Assembly (NCBI RefSeq): GCF_014635045.1
Contig: NZ_BMCF01000002.1
Span: 186,001-250,000, forward strand
DNA from: Staphylococcus nepalensis
GTDB taxonomy: Bacteria; Bacillota; Bacilli; Staphylococcales; Staphylococcaceae
Direction of reading: 5' to 3'
DNA length: 64,000 nt
Positions within the stretch are counted from its first letter, which is position 1, and each line of letters begins with the position of its first letter. Positions 17,674-29,575 of this stretch are shown piece by piece. Position numbers and translations under genes: made by a program. The notes beneath the pieces are model-generated. The model made no database searches. It worked only from the letters and a program-made list of their open reading frames with translations, and was not told where the DNA came from.

Positions 17674-17703
17674 ATTTTCTAGTTATCTAGAAAATGCTAT
17701 AAT
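17674..17703 (+). promoter_or_regulatory. Promoter region of obgE with an inverted repeat
   Basis: A perfect 9-bp inverted repeat ATTTTCTAG-TTAT-CTAGAAAAT (17674-17695) ends two bases before TATAAT (17698-17703). It covers the place of a -35 box. No good TTGACA is visible, so an activator or a repressor site is possible. Confidence 0.5.
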
Positions 17704-17747
17704 ATAAAAGATATGTAAATTAAGTTTTATAAAAAAGAGGTGAAATC

Positions 17748-19040
17748 ATGTTTGTCGATCAAGTTAAAATATCACTTAAAGCAGGTGATGGCGGTAATGG
17801 TATAACTGCCTATAGAAGAGAAAAATATGTGCCATTTGGTGGTCCGGCTGGTGGCGACGGCGGTGACGGTGCTTCAATTGTTTTTGAGGTGGATGAAGGT
17901 CTAAGAACACTATTAGATTTTAGATACCAAACACATTTCAAAGCTAAAAGAGGCGAAGGTGGCCAGAGTAGTAATATGCACGGTAAAAATGCTGAACACT
18001 TAGTTTTAAAAGTACCACCAGGCACGATTATTAAAAGTGTTGATACTGAAGAAGTGTTAGCTGATTTAGTAGAAAACGGGCAACGCGCAACAGTAGCTAG
18101 AGGCGGCAGAGGAGGCCGTGGTAATTCACGTTTCGCTTCTCCGAGAAACCCAGCGCCTGATTTCAGCGAGAATGGCGAGCCAGGAGAAGAAATCGAGGTT
18201 ACTTTAGAATTAAAATTACTGGCGGATGTCGGATTAGTTGGTTTCCCAAGTGTAGGTAAATCTACGTTATTGTCTACAGTTTCAAAAGCAAAACCCAAAA
18301 TCGGCGCTTATCACTTTACGACGATCAAGCCTAATTTAGGCGTGGTATCTACGAAAGATAATAGAAGTTTTGTGATGGCAGATTTGCCTGGGCTTATTGA
18401 AGGGGCTTCTGAAGGCATTGGATTAGGACATCAATTTTTAAGACATGTGGAAAGAACTAAAGTTATTGTGCATATGATTGATATGAGTGGTTCTGAAGGT
18501 CGTGACCCTTATGAAGATTATCGAGTAATTAATGAAGAATTAAAAGCGTATGAGCATAGATTGGAAGACAGACCACAAATTGTTGTAGCTAATAAAATGG
18601 ATATACCTGAAGCAGAGGAAAATCTAGCTATTTTTAAAGAAAAACTCAATGACGAACATATCCGTATTGTGCCGTTATCAACAGTTATGCATGACCATAT
18701 AGATGAATTATTATACGCTATTGCTGAGACATTAGAAGAAGTGAAAGATATTGATTTCAATAAAGAGGAAGAAGATCTAGGCGTAAATAGAGTAGTTTAT
18801 AAACATACGCCTAGTCAAGACGCGTTTACAATTACGAGAGATGATGATGCCGCTTATGTCGTAAGAGGTAAAGCAATTGAAAGAATGTTCAAAATGACAG
18901 ACTTTAATAGCGATCCAGCTGTAAGACGTTTTGCTCGTCAAATGCGTTCGATGGGCATCGATGACGCCTTGCGTGCACGTGGATGTAAAAATGGAGACAT
19001 TGTAAGAATACTTGGCGGAGAATTCGAATTTGTAGAATAG
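17748..19040 (+). CDS. obgE: GTPase Obg
   Basis: Essential ribosome-assembly/stress GTPase, 430 aa. The glycine-rich Obg fold (about residues 1-158, e.g. [13 protein letters not shown] and [12 protein letters not shown]), the G domain (G1 GFPSVGKST about 165, G3 DLPGL, G4 NKMD) and the C-terminal OCT domain are all present. ATG follows GAGGTG. The ACT-domain gene follows by 11 bases, as in Bacillus. Confidence 0.98.
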   Translation: MFVDQVKISLKAGDGGNGITAYRREKYVPFGGPAGGDGGDGASIVFEVDEGLRTLLDFRYQTHFKAKRGEGGQSSNMHGKNAEHLVLKVPPGTIIKSVDTEEVLADLVENGQRATVARGGRGGRGNSRFASPRNPAPDFSENGEPGEEIEVTLELKLLADVGLVGFPSVGKSTLLSTVSKAKPKIGAYHFTTIKPNLGVVSTKDNRSFVMADLPGLIEGASEGIGLGHQFLRHVERTKVIVHMIDMSGSEGRDPYEDYRVINEELKAYEHRLEDRPQIVVANKMDIPEAEENLAIFKEKLNDEHIRIVPLSTVMHDHIDELLYAIAETLEEVKDIDFNKEEEDLGVNRVVYKHTPSQDAFTITRDDDAAYVVRGKAIERMFKMTDFNSDPAVRRFARQMRSMGIDDALRARGCKNGDIVRILGGEFEFVE

Positions 19041-19051
19041 GAGTGCTTAAT

Positions 19052-19507
19052 ATGGACAAAAAAGAAAATAAAAGGTTTTATTTAATCCGTGAAGATGTAT
19101 TACCAGAATCAGTAGTCAAAACTTTACAAATAAAAGAAGTTTTGAAAAACAATCCATCATTGTCCATATTTGAAGCAGTTAAACAATTTGATTTATCTAG
19201 AAGTGCATTTTATAAATATCGAGATACTATCTTTCCTATAGATGAAAAACTAGAAGAAACAAGAGAGTTTACTTTGATATTGTATGTCAATGATATTATA
19301 GGCATGTTAGCTGAAGTCTTAAATACACTTTCTAAATTAAATTTGTCAGTGTTAACGATTCATCAAAGTATACCAATGGATGGTAGAGCAACTATTACGC
19401 TATCGTTAGACGGTAAAGATACAGATTTAGAAATTGATGAAGTGATGGAATCATTAAAAATGATTGAGCATATTTCTAATGTTGAATTAATTAGTATGAC
19501 TATATAA
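19052..19507 (+). CDS. ACT domain protein (PheB/UPF0735 type)
   Basis: 151 aa: an N-terminal helical, winged-helix-like part (VLKNNPSLSIFEAVKQFDLS) and a C-terminal ACT domain (about residues 73-150, LILYVNDIIGMLAEVL). ACT domains bind amino acids. B. subtilis PheB beside obg has the same build and was linked to phenylalanine metabolism; the role is not proven here. ATG 19052 follows AGGAGTG; the GTG at 19043 is part of that site. Confidence 0.88.
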   Translation: MDKKENKRFYLIREDVLPESVVKTLQIKEVLKNNPSLSIFEAVKQFDLSRSAFYKYRDTIFPIDEKLEETREFTLILYVNDIIGMLAEVLNTLSKLNLSVLTIHQSIPMDGRATITLSLDGKDTDLEIDEVMESLKMIEHISNVELISMTI

Positions 19508-19519
19508 GGAAGTGTGACT

Positions 19520-20122
19520 GTGTACGCATATATTAAAGGAACATTAACTGTTTTAAATCCTACACACGTAGTGCTTGAAGCTGCTGGTGTAGGTTATGAA
19601 ATTCAAACACCCAATTCATATCGTTTTCAAAAATATAAAGACCAAGATATATTAATTCATACATCGTTGATTGTAAGAGAAGATGCACAACTACTTTATG
19701 GTTTTTATAACCAAGAAGAAAAAGACATGTTTCTCAGTTTGATTAAAGTTACTGGCATTGGACCGAAATCAGCTTTAGCAATTTTAGCTAGTAGTTCACC
19801 AAACGAAGTTAAAATAGCGATTGAAAACGAAAATGATGCTTATTTAACAAAATTCCCCGGGATAGGTAAAAAAACTGCTCGCCAAATTGTTTTGGATCTT
19901 AAGGGTAAAGTTCAAGTGACTGAAGAAGATAGCGGTCAATTATTAAATGCGAATCAAAATGGACATCAAAATTCTGAAAGCGTAAAAGAAGCATTACTTG
20001 CTTTAGAGGCATTAGGATATTCTAAGAGAGAACTTAATAAAGTAGAAAAAACATTAAACAAAGAAACTTTTGAATCTGTAGATGATGCTGTTAAGCGAGG
20101 TTTGCAGTTACTTATATCTTAG
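19520..20122 (+). CDS. ruvA: Holliday junction branch-migration protein RuvA
   Basis: 200 aa. RuvA binds four-way junctions and loads RuvB. Helix-hairpin-helix motifs are visible ([13 protein letters not shown] about 71-83 and [16 protein letters not shown] about 106-121), and the C-terminal domain III that touches RuvB ends with [20 protein letters not shown] start at GTG 19520, giving the family start MYAYIKG, 7 bases after AAGGAAG; a GTG two codons earlier is less likely. Confidence 0.96.
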   Translation: MYAYIKGTLTVLNPTHVVLEAAGVGYEIQTPNSYRFQKYKDQDILIHTSLIVREDAQLLYGFYNQEEKDMFLSLIKVTGIGPKSALAILASSSPNEVKIAIENENDAYLTKFPGIGKKTARQIVLDLKGKVQVTEEDSGQLLNANQNGHQNSESVKEALLALEALGYSKRELNKVEKTLNKETFESVDDAVKRGLQLLIS

Positions 20123-20157
20123 TTTTTTGTTGAATTTTAGTGAAGGGGGAATGATCA

Positions 20158-21159
20158 ATGGATGATAGAATGGTAGATCAATCTATGCACGAAGAGGAAT
20201 CATCATTTGAATTATCTTTAAGGCCTGAAAGATTGCGTCAATATATAGGACAATCAACGATTAAATCAAATTTAGAAGTTTTTATAAAAGCAGCTAAAAT
20301 TAGGCAAGAACCGTTAGACCACGTTCTATTGTTTGGCCCCCCTGGATTAGGCAAAACGACTTTATCTAATATTATTGCCAATGAAATGGAAGTTAATATT
20401 AGAACAATTTCTGGTCCCTCTATTGAACGCCCAGGTGACTTAGCAGCTATTCTTTCTAGTTTGCAACCCGGAGACGTATTGTTCATCGACGAAATCCATA
20501 GATTAAGTAGCGTAGTTGAAGAAGTGTTATACCCAGCTATGGAAGATTTTTTCTTAGATATTGTTATTGGCAAAGGGGAAGAAGCACGAAGTATACGTAT
20601 AGATTTACCGCCTTTTACATTGATTGGTGCCACGACTAGAGCGGGTAGTTTAACAGCACCTTTACGTGATAGATTCGGCGTTCATCTCAGATTGGAATAT
20701 TATAAAGAACCTGAATTAAAAGAAATTATCATTCGTACAGCAGAGGTATTAGGCACATCTATTGATGATGAAAGTGCAATAGAATTAGCTAAGAGAAGTA
20801 GAGGTACCCCAAGAGTTGCTAATCGATTATTAAAGCGTGTAAGGGATTTCCAACAAGTTAAAGAAGATGAATTGATTAGTATTGGTACGACGAAACAATC
20901 ACTAGCATTGCTACAAGTAGATGATGAAGGGTTAGATTATATCGATCATAAAATGATGAATTGTATATTAGAACAATATAATGGTGGACCTGTTGGTTTA
21001 GATACAATTGCTGTTTCTATTGGTGAAGAACGCGTTACAATAGAAGATGTTTATGAACCGTTTTTAATACAAAAAGGATTTATCGAACGTACACCTAGAG
21101 GGCGTAAAGCAACAGCTTATGCCTATGAACACTTTAGTAAGGATAGAAAGAAGGAATAG
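20158..21159 (+). CDS. ruvB: Holliday junction DNA helicase RuvB
   Basis: 333 aa AAA+ motor. Walker [10 protein letters not shown], Walker [14 protein letters not shown], sensor region [18 protein letters not shown] and the C-terminal winged helix ([18 protein letters not shown]) are present. It acts with RuvA in junction branch migration. It follows ruvA by 35 bases and is followed by queA two bases after its stop. Confidence 0.98.
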   Translation: MDDRMVDQSMHEEESSFELSLRPERLRQYIGQSTIKSNLEVFIKAAKIRQEPLDHVLLFGPPGLGKTTLSNIIANEMEVNIRTISGPSIERPGDLAAILSSLQPGDVLFIDEIHRLSSVVEEVLYPAMEDFFLDIVIGKGEEARSIRIDLPPFTLIGATTRAGSLTAPLRDRFGVHLRLEYYKEPELKEIIIRTAEVLGTSIDDESAIELAKRSRGTPRVANRLLKRVRDFQQVKEDELISIGTTKQSLALLQVDDEGLDYIDHKMMNCILEQYNGGPVGLDTIAVSIGEERVTIEDVYEPFLIQKGFIERTPRGRKATAYAYEHFSKDRKKE

Positions 21160-21161
21160 TT

Positions 21162-23347
<2,186 letters not shown>

Positions 23348-23365
23348 AAAGGGAGAAATAACTTT

Positions 23366-23626
23366 ATGCAATTTACTTCATTGATATTACCGATTTTATT
23401 ATTAGTATTAATGTGGTTCTTCTTAATTAGACCACAACAGAAAAAGGCAAAAGAGCATCGTGAAATGATAAGTCAAATTTCATCTGGTCAACATGTAACA
23501 ACTATTGGTGGCATCAAAGGCACTGTCCGTAGCGTCGATGAAACAACTGTTGTATTAACTTTAAATGGTAATGGCACTGAAATTACTTTAGAAAAACCAG
23601 CAATTAAACAAGTTGATCCATCATAA
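23366..23626 (+). CDS. yajC: Preprotein translocase subunit YajC
   Basis: 86 aa, a single N-terminal membrane helix (about residues 4-20) with FFLIRPQQKKAKEHREMI, the family signature, and a small cytosolic domain. It works with SecDF. ATG follows GGGAG. A terminator separates it from secDF, which has its own 5' region. Confidence 0.96.
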   Translation: MQFTSLILPILLLVLMWFFLIRPQQKKAKEHREMISQISSGQHVTTIGGIKGTVRSVDETTVVLTLNGNGTEITLEKPAIKQVDPS

Positions 23627-23637
23627 AATTGATAATT

Positions 23638-23669
23638 ACGAACTGATATTTACTATCAGTTCGTTTTTT
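23638..23669 (+). terminator. Terminator of ruvAB-queA-tgt-yajC
   Basis: ACGAACTGATA and TATCAGTTCGT form a perfect 11-bp stem with a 5-base loop and a T-run. Confidence 0.93.
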
Positions 23670-23944
23670 GTTTAATAAAAACCTAAAGTTATTGGACTTT
23701 GAAGTCATAGTTGGTGTTATAATAAAAGATAGACAAAATCGCATAAATAACGAAACTAAATAAACATTACATATGAAGCACTTACATTTAAAAAGTAATT
23801 ACAAATAGGTTAAGTTTGTTTTTACACTAAATGTAATATGTTAAAATATGAAAGGTTATTTAGAAAAGTTTAATCAATTTATTAAACGTAGAGAAACGCG
23901 ATTGAATTTGAATTGATAACATAAGCTTACAATGAGGTGTTCAA
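23670..23944 (+). other. Intergenic region before secDF
   Basis: No gene. A possible promoter is TTTTAC (23819-23824) with TAAAAT (23842-23847), spacer 17; TATAAT at 23718-23723 is another possible -10 without a good -35. The GAGGTG ribosome binding site of secDF is at about 23934. Confidence 0.4.
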
Positions 23945-26221
23945 GTGAAGAAAAGTAGTAGAATAGTTGCATTTATATTACTTGTAGTTCTATTGTTAGG
24001 CGGAATAGGACTTACATATAAAAATGTAGTTAAGAATGTCAGCCTCGGTTTAGACTTACAAGGTGGCTTTGAAGTCTTATACCAAGTTGATCCTTTACAA
24101 GAAGGAGATAAAATTGATGATAAAGCGGTAAAAGCCACAGCAAAAACACTTGAAAACCGTGTGAATGTTTTAGGAGTCTCAGAACCTAAAATTCAAGTGG
24201 AAGACAAAAACAGAATTCGGGTACAATTAGCAGGCGTGAAAAACCAATCTCAAGCCAGAGAAATTTTGTCTTCGCAAGCTAATTTAACAATTCGTGACGC
24301 AAATGATAACGTCAAATTAACGGGTAAAGATATTCAACAAGGTTCCGCAAAACAAGAGTTTAAACAGAATACAAATGAACCCGCAGTTACATTTAAATTA
24401 AAAGATAGTGATAAATTTAAAAAAGTAACTGAAGAAATTTCTAAAAAAGATGAAAATGTCATGGTTGTATGGTTAGATCACGAAAAAGGTGACACTTATC
24501 ATAAAGAAATGAATAAAGAAGACCCTAAATATGTATCTGCTGCATCAGTAGATAAGCCGATTAATTCAGATAGTGTAGAAATTTCTGGTGGTTTTAAAGG
24601 GGAAGAAGGTATTGAAGAAGCTAAACAAATAGCTGATTTATTAAATTCTGGTTCTTTACCTGTAGACTTAAATGAGATTTACTCTAACTCTGTAGGCGCT
24701 CAGTTTGGTCAAGATGCGCTAGATAAAACGATACTTGCAGCAGCAATTGGTATAGCTGTTATTTACTTATTTATGCTAGGCTTTTATCGTTTACCAGGTT
24801 TAGTTGCAGTTATTGCGCTAACTGTTTATATTTATTTAACATTGGTAGCATTTAATTTCATATCAGGCGTATTAACTTTACCAGGTTTAGCCGCATTAGT
24901 ACTAGGTGTTGGTATGGCAGTAGATGCTAACATTATTATGTACGAGCGGATTAAAGATGAGCTTAAAATTGGGCGAACCCTTAAACAAGCTTATAAAAAA
25001 GCGAATAAGAGTTCCTTCTTAACTATAGTAGATGCGCAACTTACAACAGTAATTGCAGCTGCTGTACTGTTTTTCTTTGGTGAAAGCTCAGTTAAAGGTT
25101 TTGCCACAATGTTATTACTTGGTATCTTAATGATATTTGTTACAGCTGTATTCTTATCAAGATGGTTGCTATCACTTCTAGTTTCTTCAAATTACTTTAA
25201 AAAATCTACTTGGTTATTTGGAGTTAGTAAGAAAAACATTGCAGATATAAATGAAGGCAAAGAAGTTCATGACCTCAAAACACCATATGAACGTTGGGAT
25301 TTCATGAAGTTAGCTAAGCCATTACTATCTTTAAGTATTATCATATTGATTATTGGTGCAGTTATATTATTTGTTTTCAAATTAAACTTAGGTATAGATT
25401 TTACAAGTGGTACAAGAGTTGACTTCGAATCAAACGATAAAGTCTCTGAAGCAAAAGTGACCCAAACATTGGAAGATGAAAACTTTAAACCAACACAAGT
25501 ATCATTAGGTGAAAACGGTAAAAACGTTACAGTACAATTTAAAAATGATTTATCAAAAGACGAAGTTTCAAAAATCAAAAATACCATTGATGATTCATTT
25601 GGCAATGACCCAACGGTTAACACTGTTTCCCCTGTAATTGGTCAGGAATTAGCTAAAAATGCAATGATGGCCTTATTATATGCCGCGATTGGTATTATCA
25701 TTTATATTACCTTTAGATTTGAATGGCGCATGGGATTATCATCAGTGCTCGCGTTACTACACGATGCATTTATGATTATCGCTGTGTTCAGTCTGTTTAG
25801 ACTTGAAATCGATATTACATTTATCGCTGCAGTATTAACAATTATTGGTTATTCCATCAATGACACAATTGTAACGTTTGATAGGGTACGTGAGAACTTG
25901 CATAAAATTAAAGTAATCACCAAACCTTCACAAATAGACGATATCGTTAATAGATCGATTCGACAAACAATGACACGCTCCATCAATACAGTATTGACTG
26001 TTATAATTGTAGTTGTTGCATTACTTGCATTTGGTGCACCAAGTATCTTTAATTTCTCATTAGCATTGTTAATTGGTCTCATAAGTGGTGTATTCTCATC
26101 TGTATTTATTGCCGTGCCACTGTGGGGCATTATGAAAAAACGTCAACTTAAAAAATCAGATGATCATAAACTTATAGTTTATAAAGAGAAAAAATCAAAC
26201 GATGAAAAAATCTTAGTATAA
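23945..26221 (+). CDS. secDF: Fused protein translocase subunit SecDF
   Basis: 758 aa, a natural fusion of SecD and SecF as in Bacillus and staphylococci. It uses the proton gradient to help late export through SecYEG. The SecD half has LGLDLQGGFEVLY near its first helix and a large periplasmic domain, then six helices with GLAALVLGVGMAVDANI. The SecF half repeats with NLGIDFTSGTRVDF (about 480) and IIGYSINDTIVTFDRVREN. Start GTG 23945 follows GAGGTG by normal spacing. Confidence 0.97.
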   Translation: MKKSSRIVAFILLVVLLLGGIGLTYKNVVKNVSLGLDLQGGFEVLYQVDPLQEGDKIDDKAVKATAKTLENRVNVLGVSEPKIQVEDKNRIRVQLAGVKNQSQAREILSSQANLTIRDANDNVKLTGKDIQQGSAKQEFKQNTNEPAVTFKLKDSDKFKKVTEEISKKDENVMVVWLDHEKGDTYHKEMNKEDPKYVSAASVDKPINSDSVEISGGFKGEEGIEEAKQIADLLNSGSLPVDLNEIYSNSVGAQFGQDALDKTILAAAIGIAVIYLFMLGFYRLPGLVAVIALTVYIYLTLVAFNFISGVLTLPGLAALVLGVGMAVDANIIMYERIKDELKIGRTLKQAYKKANKSSFLTIVDAQLTTVIAAAVLFFFGESSVKGFATMLLLGILMIFVTAVFLSRWLLSLLVSSNYFKKSTWLFGVSKKNIADINEGKEVHDLKTPYERWDFMKLAKPLLSLSIIILIIGAVILFVFKLNLGIDFTSGTRVDFESNDKVSEAKVTQTLEDENFKPTQVSLGENGKNVTVQFKNDLSKDEVSKIKNTIDDSFGNDPTVNTVSPVIGQELAKNAMMALLYAAIGIIIYITFRFEWRMGLSSVLALLHDAFMIIAVFSLFRLEIDITFIAAVLTIIGYSINDTIVTFDRVRENLHKIKVITKPSQIDDIVNRSIRQTMTRSINTVLTVIIVVVALLAFGAPSIFNFSLALLIGLISGVFSSVFIAVPLWGIMKKRQLKKSDDHKLIVYKEKKSNDEKILV

Positions 26222-26238
26222 TAACTTGAGTTTTAATT

Positions 26239-26280
26239 AAAGCGACTAAATTCCAATTTGGAATCTAGTCGCTTTTACTT
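26239..26280 (+). terminator. Terminator of secDF
   Basis: AAAGCGACTAAATTCC pairs with GGAATCTAGTCGCTTT around AATTT (one mismatch), followed by T-rich sequence. Confidence 0.9.
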
Positions 26281-26451
26281 TTTATGAAACAGGTCAAATC
26301 AAATAATTGTATTTAAAAAATTATGGTAAGATTTCATAGATATACCTTAACAGTTAATAAGAAGCTCAAATCTATATCTAAATTAAAGGTTACTACTTTT
26401 TATTTTTGAATTTCTTTTGTATAATTGCTTGTGGAAATGAGGGAGAATAGT

Positions 26452-28728
26452 ATGATTAAATCAAAATATAATTGGGACGTTAAATTACCTGAAGTTGAAA
26501 TTACAGAAGATGTTTCAACAGATTTAAAGCTAACTCCTATTGTAAAAAAAATTCTGGAAAGTAAAGGGATAACAGAAGAAACTGCAATTCGTGAACTTTT
26601 AAACGGTACACAAATTGCGCACGATCCGTGGACAATGAGTGATATGCATAAGGCTGTGGAGCGTATTAATCTAGCTATAGATCAAAACCAAAAAATTTTA
26701 GTATATGGTGATTACGATGCTGATGGTGTCACTTCTACAACAATATTAGTTTCTACACTTAAAGCACTTGGAGCGCATGTAGGTTGGTATATTCCAAACC
26801 GTTTTTCTGAAGGCTATGGACCTAACGAGATGGCCTTTAAAAACGCTTATGAGGAAGGCATTTCACTAATTATAACAGTAGACAATGGCATTCAAGGCCA
26901 TGATGAAATCCAAATGATTCAAGAATTAGGTGTAGATGTAATTGTTACAGATCATCATGAGATTGGTCGTACAATGCCTAACGCATATGCAATTGTACAT
27001 CCAATGCATCCTGGGTTTGATTATCCTTTTAAATATTTGTGCGGTGCTGGCGTGGCGTATAAATTGGCACAGTGTTTATTGACTGAACCACCAACCCATT
27101 TTCTTGGTTTAGTAGCTATTGGAACGATTGCAGATTTAGTATCATTAACGGATGAAAATCGTTCACTTGTTCAACGCGGTTTAGACGCGTTAAATCAACA
27201 CTGTCCATTATCAATAAAAGCGATTTTAAAACAAGCAGGTTGCAATGATGAAATCAATGAAGAAACTGTTGGTTTTGTTATCGGCCCGCGTTTAAACGCA
27301 GTAGGTCGTTTAGAAGATGCTGCACTAGCTGTCGAGTTATTAATGACAGAAACTGAAGAAGAAGCGGAATTTTTAGCTGAACAAGTTGAATTTTTTAACC
27401 AAGAACGTAAAGATATCGTCTCACAAATTACCGAAGAAGCATTAGTAATGGCAGAGCAACAGGTGCAAGATGGTTCTAAGTTCTTATTGTTAGCACAACC
27501 GGACTGGCATGAAGGCGTACTCGGAATTGTAGCTTCAAAAATTGTAGAAACATACAGTCTTCCTACATTAATTTTAAACATTGATCAAGCGCAAAACCAT
27601 GCGAAGGGCTCAGCTCGTAGTATTGACCAAGTTTCGATGTTTGAAATTTTAAGTGCACATTCAGAGTTAATTTCTAAATTTGGCGGTCATCATATGGCAG
27701 CGGGTGTTACGATGCCAATCGAAAATATACAAGATCTACAACATGGTTTAAACGGTTGGATGGCTCAATTAGCAGAAACGACTTCTTTAGAACCGCGGAA
27801 AAAAGTGGATGTAAAAATATTAGAAAGTGATATTACAATAAAAAATATTAAAGATATTCATAGGCTCCGTCCATTTGGAACAGATTTTTCCAGCCCTTGT
27901 TTTGAATTACAAGATATTATTGTTCAACAAGCAAAAGGTATTGGTCAAGACAAAAATCATTTAAAACTTGTATTAGGGGATAGTCAATTACAGGCTATTT
28001 TTTGGCAAAATGGCTATTTAGTTAAAGAACTAGGTGTACAACAGCCGATTAATTTAATAGGTACTTTACAAATTAATGAATGGAATGGATTTCAATCTCC
28101 ACAATTTATGGTTGCAGATTTAGCGAGTAATAATTTGCAGATATTGGATTATAGAAGTAAACGTAAAGTGAGCGAGTTAAATGCTGATGCTGAAGACGTT
28201 GCTTATTTAATTCATAAAAAAAGTGAAAAATTAGGTGAGAATTATTACTATTATGGTGAGGACATTATTAATAAATATGATAAATATGTATTTAGAGATT
28301 TACCTACATCAATCACTGAATTAAAAACTACTTTAAAAACAGTTGACGTATCTCAAATTTATCTTGTGCTAAATCATGAACGTTCTATATATTTTGAAGG
28401 TATGCCAAAAATGGAGACGTTTAAACAATGTTTTAAAGCACTAGCGTCTAAGAAAGAAACAAATTTAGCTAAGGAAGGTATGCAATTAAGCCAGTTTCTT
28501 AATATTCAACCGAGTATGCTTAAATTTATCTTAAAAGTTTTCTTAGATTTAGAGTTTATTAAAGATGAAAATGGTATAATAATGCTAAACAGTGTTTCGA
28601 CAAAACGTGACATTGCAACAAGTAAATATTATCAAAATCGTCTTGATAGGATAGAAGTTGAAAAGTTATTGCTTTATGAAGATTTTAATCGCTTGAAGCA
28701 ATGGTTTAAGGCTGAATTGGTAGAATAA
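26452..28728 (+). CDS. recJ: Single-stranded-DNA-specific exonuclease RecJ
   Basis: 758 aa. The DHH phosphoesterase motifs YGDYDADGVTST (about residues 83-94) and TDHHEIG, DHHA1 with GGHHMAAG, the OB-fold and a C-terminal extension typical of Firmicutes RecJ are all present. It degrades single strands 5' to 3' in recombination and repair. ATG 26452 follows GAGGGAG; the in-frame start at 26425 precedes that site. apt follows 15 bases later. Confidence 0.96.
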   Translation: MIKSKYNWDVKLPEVEITEDVSTDLKLTPIVKKILESKGITEETAIRELLNGTQIAHDPWTMSDMHKAVERINLAIDQNQKILVYGDYDADGVTSTTILVSTLKALGAHVGWYIPNRFSEGYGPNEMAFKNAYEEGISLIITVDNGIQGHDEIQMIQELGVDVIVTDHHEIGRTMPNAYAIVHPMHPGFDYPFKYLCGAGVAYKLAQCLLTEPPTHFLGLVAIGTIADLVSLTDENRSLVQRGLDALNQHCPLSIKAILKQAGCNDEINEETVGFVIGPRLNAVGRLEDAALAVELLMTETEEEAEFLAEQVEFFNQERKDIVSQITEEALVMAEQQVQDGSKFLLLAQPDWHEGVLGIVASKIVETYSLPTLILNIDQAQNHAKGSARSIDQVSMFEILSAHSELISKFGGHHMAAGVTMPIENIQDLQHGLNGWMAQLAETTSLEPRKKVDVKILESDITIKNIKDIHRLRPFGTDFSSPCFELQDIIVQQAKGIGQDKNHLKLVLGDSQLQAIFWQNGYLVKELGVQQPINLIGTLQINEWNGFQSPQFMVADLASNNLQILDYRSKRKVSELNADAEDVAYLIHKKSEKLGENYYYYGEDIINKYDKYVFRDLPTSITELKTTLKTVDVSQIYLVLNHERSIYFEGMPKMETFKQCFKALASKKETNLAKEGMQLSQFLNIQPSMLKFILKVFLDLEFIKDENGIIMLNSVSTKRDIATSKYYQNRLDRIEVEKLLLYEDFNRLKQWFKAELVE

Positions 28729-28743
28729 TAGGAGGAAGTTTGA

Positions 28744-29262
28744 ATGGATTTAAAACAATATGTATCTGAGGTTTCAGACTGGCCGCAACCAGGTGTTAAC
28801 TTCAAAGATATTACTACTATAATGGACAATGGTGAAGCTTATGGCTATGCTACAGATCAAATTGTGGAGTATGCAAAACAAAGAGATGTAGATGTTGTGG
28901 TTGGGCCAGAAGCGAGAGGTTTTATCATTGGCTGTCCTGTAGCGTATTCAATGGGGATTGGATTTGCGCCAGTTAGAAAAGAAGGCAAACTTCCAAGAGA
29001 AGTGATTCGTTATGAATATAACTTAGAATATGGTACTAATGTACTAACAATGCATAGAGACGCAATTAAACCGGGACAACGCGTTTTAATAACAGACGAT
29101 TTATTAGCAACTGGTGGCACAATAGAGGCAGCAATTAAATTAGTTGAACAATTAGGTGGTATTGTTGTAGGTATTGCTTTTATTATAGAATTGAAATATT
29201 TAAAAGGTATTGAAAAAATTAAAGATTACGATGTCATGAGTTTAATATCTTACGACGAATAA
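28744..29262 (+). CDS. apt: Adenine phosphoribosyltransferase
   Basis: 172 aa. Purine salvage: adenine + PRPP to AMP. The PRPP-binding loop [13 protein letters not shown] (about residues 116-128) and the catalytic-loop region [12 protein letters not shown] are typical. ATG follows GGAGGAAG. It forms an operon with recJ; a terminator follows. Confidence 0.98.
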   Translation: MDLKQYVSEVSDWPQPGVNFKDITTIMDNGEAYGYATDQIVEYAKQRDVDVVVGPEARGFIIGCPVAYSMGIGFAPVRKEGKLPREVIRYEYNLEYGTNVLTMHRDAIKPGQRVLITDDLLATGGTIEAAIKLVEQLGGIVVGIAFIIELKYLKGIEKIKDYDVMSLISYDE

Positions 29263-29288
29263 ATCTCATATATAAATGAATAAGTTTA

Positions 29289-29333
29289 AAAAGCCAAATG
29301 AGCGCATTGGATGTGGATTCATTTGGTTTTTTA
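29289..29333 (+). terminator. Terminator of recJ-apt
   Basis: AAGCCAAATGA pairs with TCATTTGGTTTT, followed by more T. The loop (about 17 bases) is fairly large. Confidence 0.85.
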
Positions 29334-29483
29334 TATACATTGAAATAATCTTAATAAAGTATTATATTAAAATATATTTTATTTGCATTAAAAAATTGAA
29401 ATTTAGCTACATTTTTCTAATTGTTATCTGTACTCATTTATTTATTTAATAACATGTAGTATTATATAACTATTATACATAAT

Positions 29484-29514
29484 TTGACCTAATAGCGTAA
29501 AAATACGTTACAAT
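29484..29514 (+). promoter_or_regulatory. Probable promoter of relA
   Basis: TTGACC (29484-29489) and TACAAT (29509-29514) with a 19-bp spacer lie about 60 bases before relA. The rest of 29263-29575 is AT-rich and gene-free. Confidence 0.45.
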
Positions 29515-29575
29515 CGATATAAAAATAATACTGGGTATGTAATAGCGATTAATATTTAGTATAGGGGTGTCTTAA

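Noticed and set aside
17810..18298. 162-aa minus-strand frame inside obgE
   Set aside because: It is the antisense shadow of a strongly conserved, glycine-rich coding region; Ser/Pro-rich composition is typical of such shadows. The same holds for antisense frames in ruvB, secDF, recJ, recD2, alaS and trmR.
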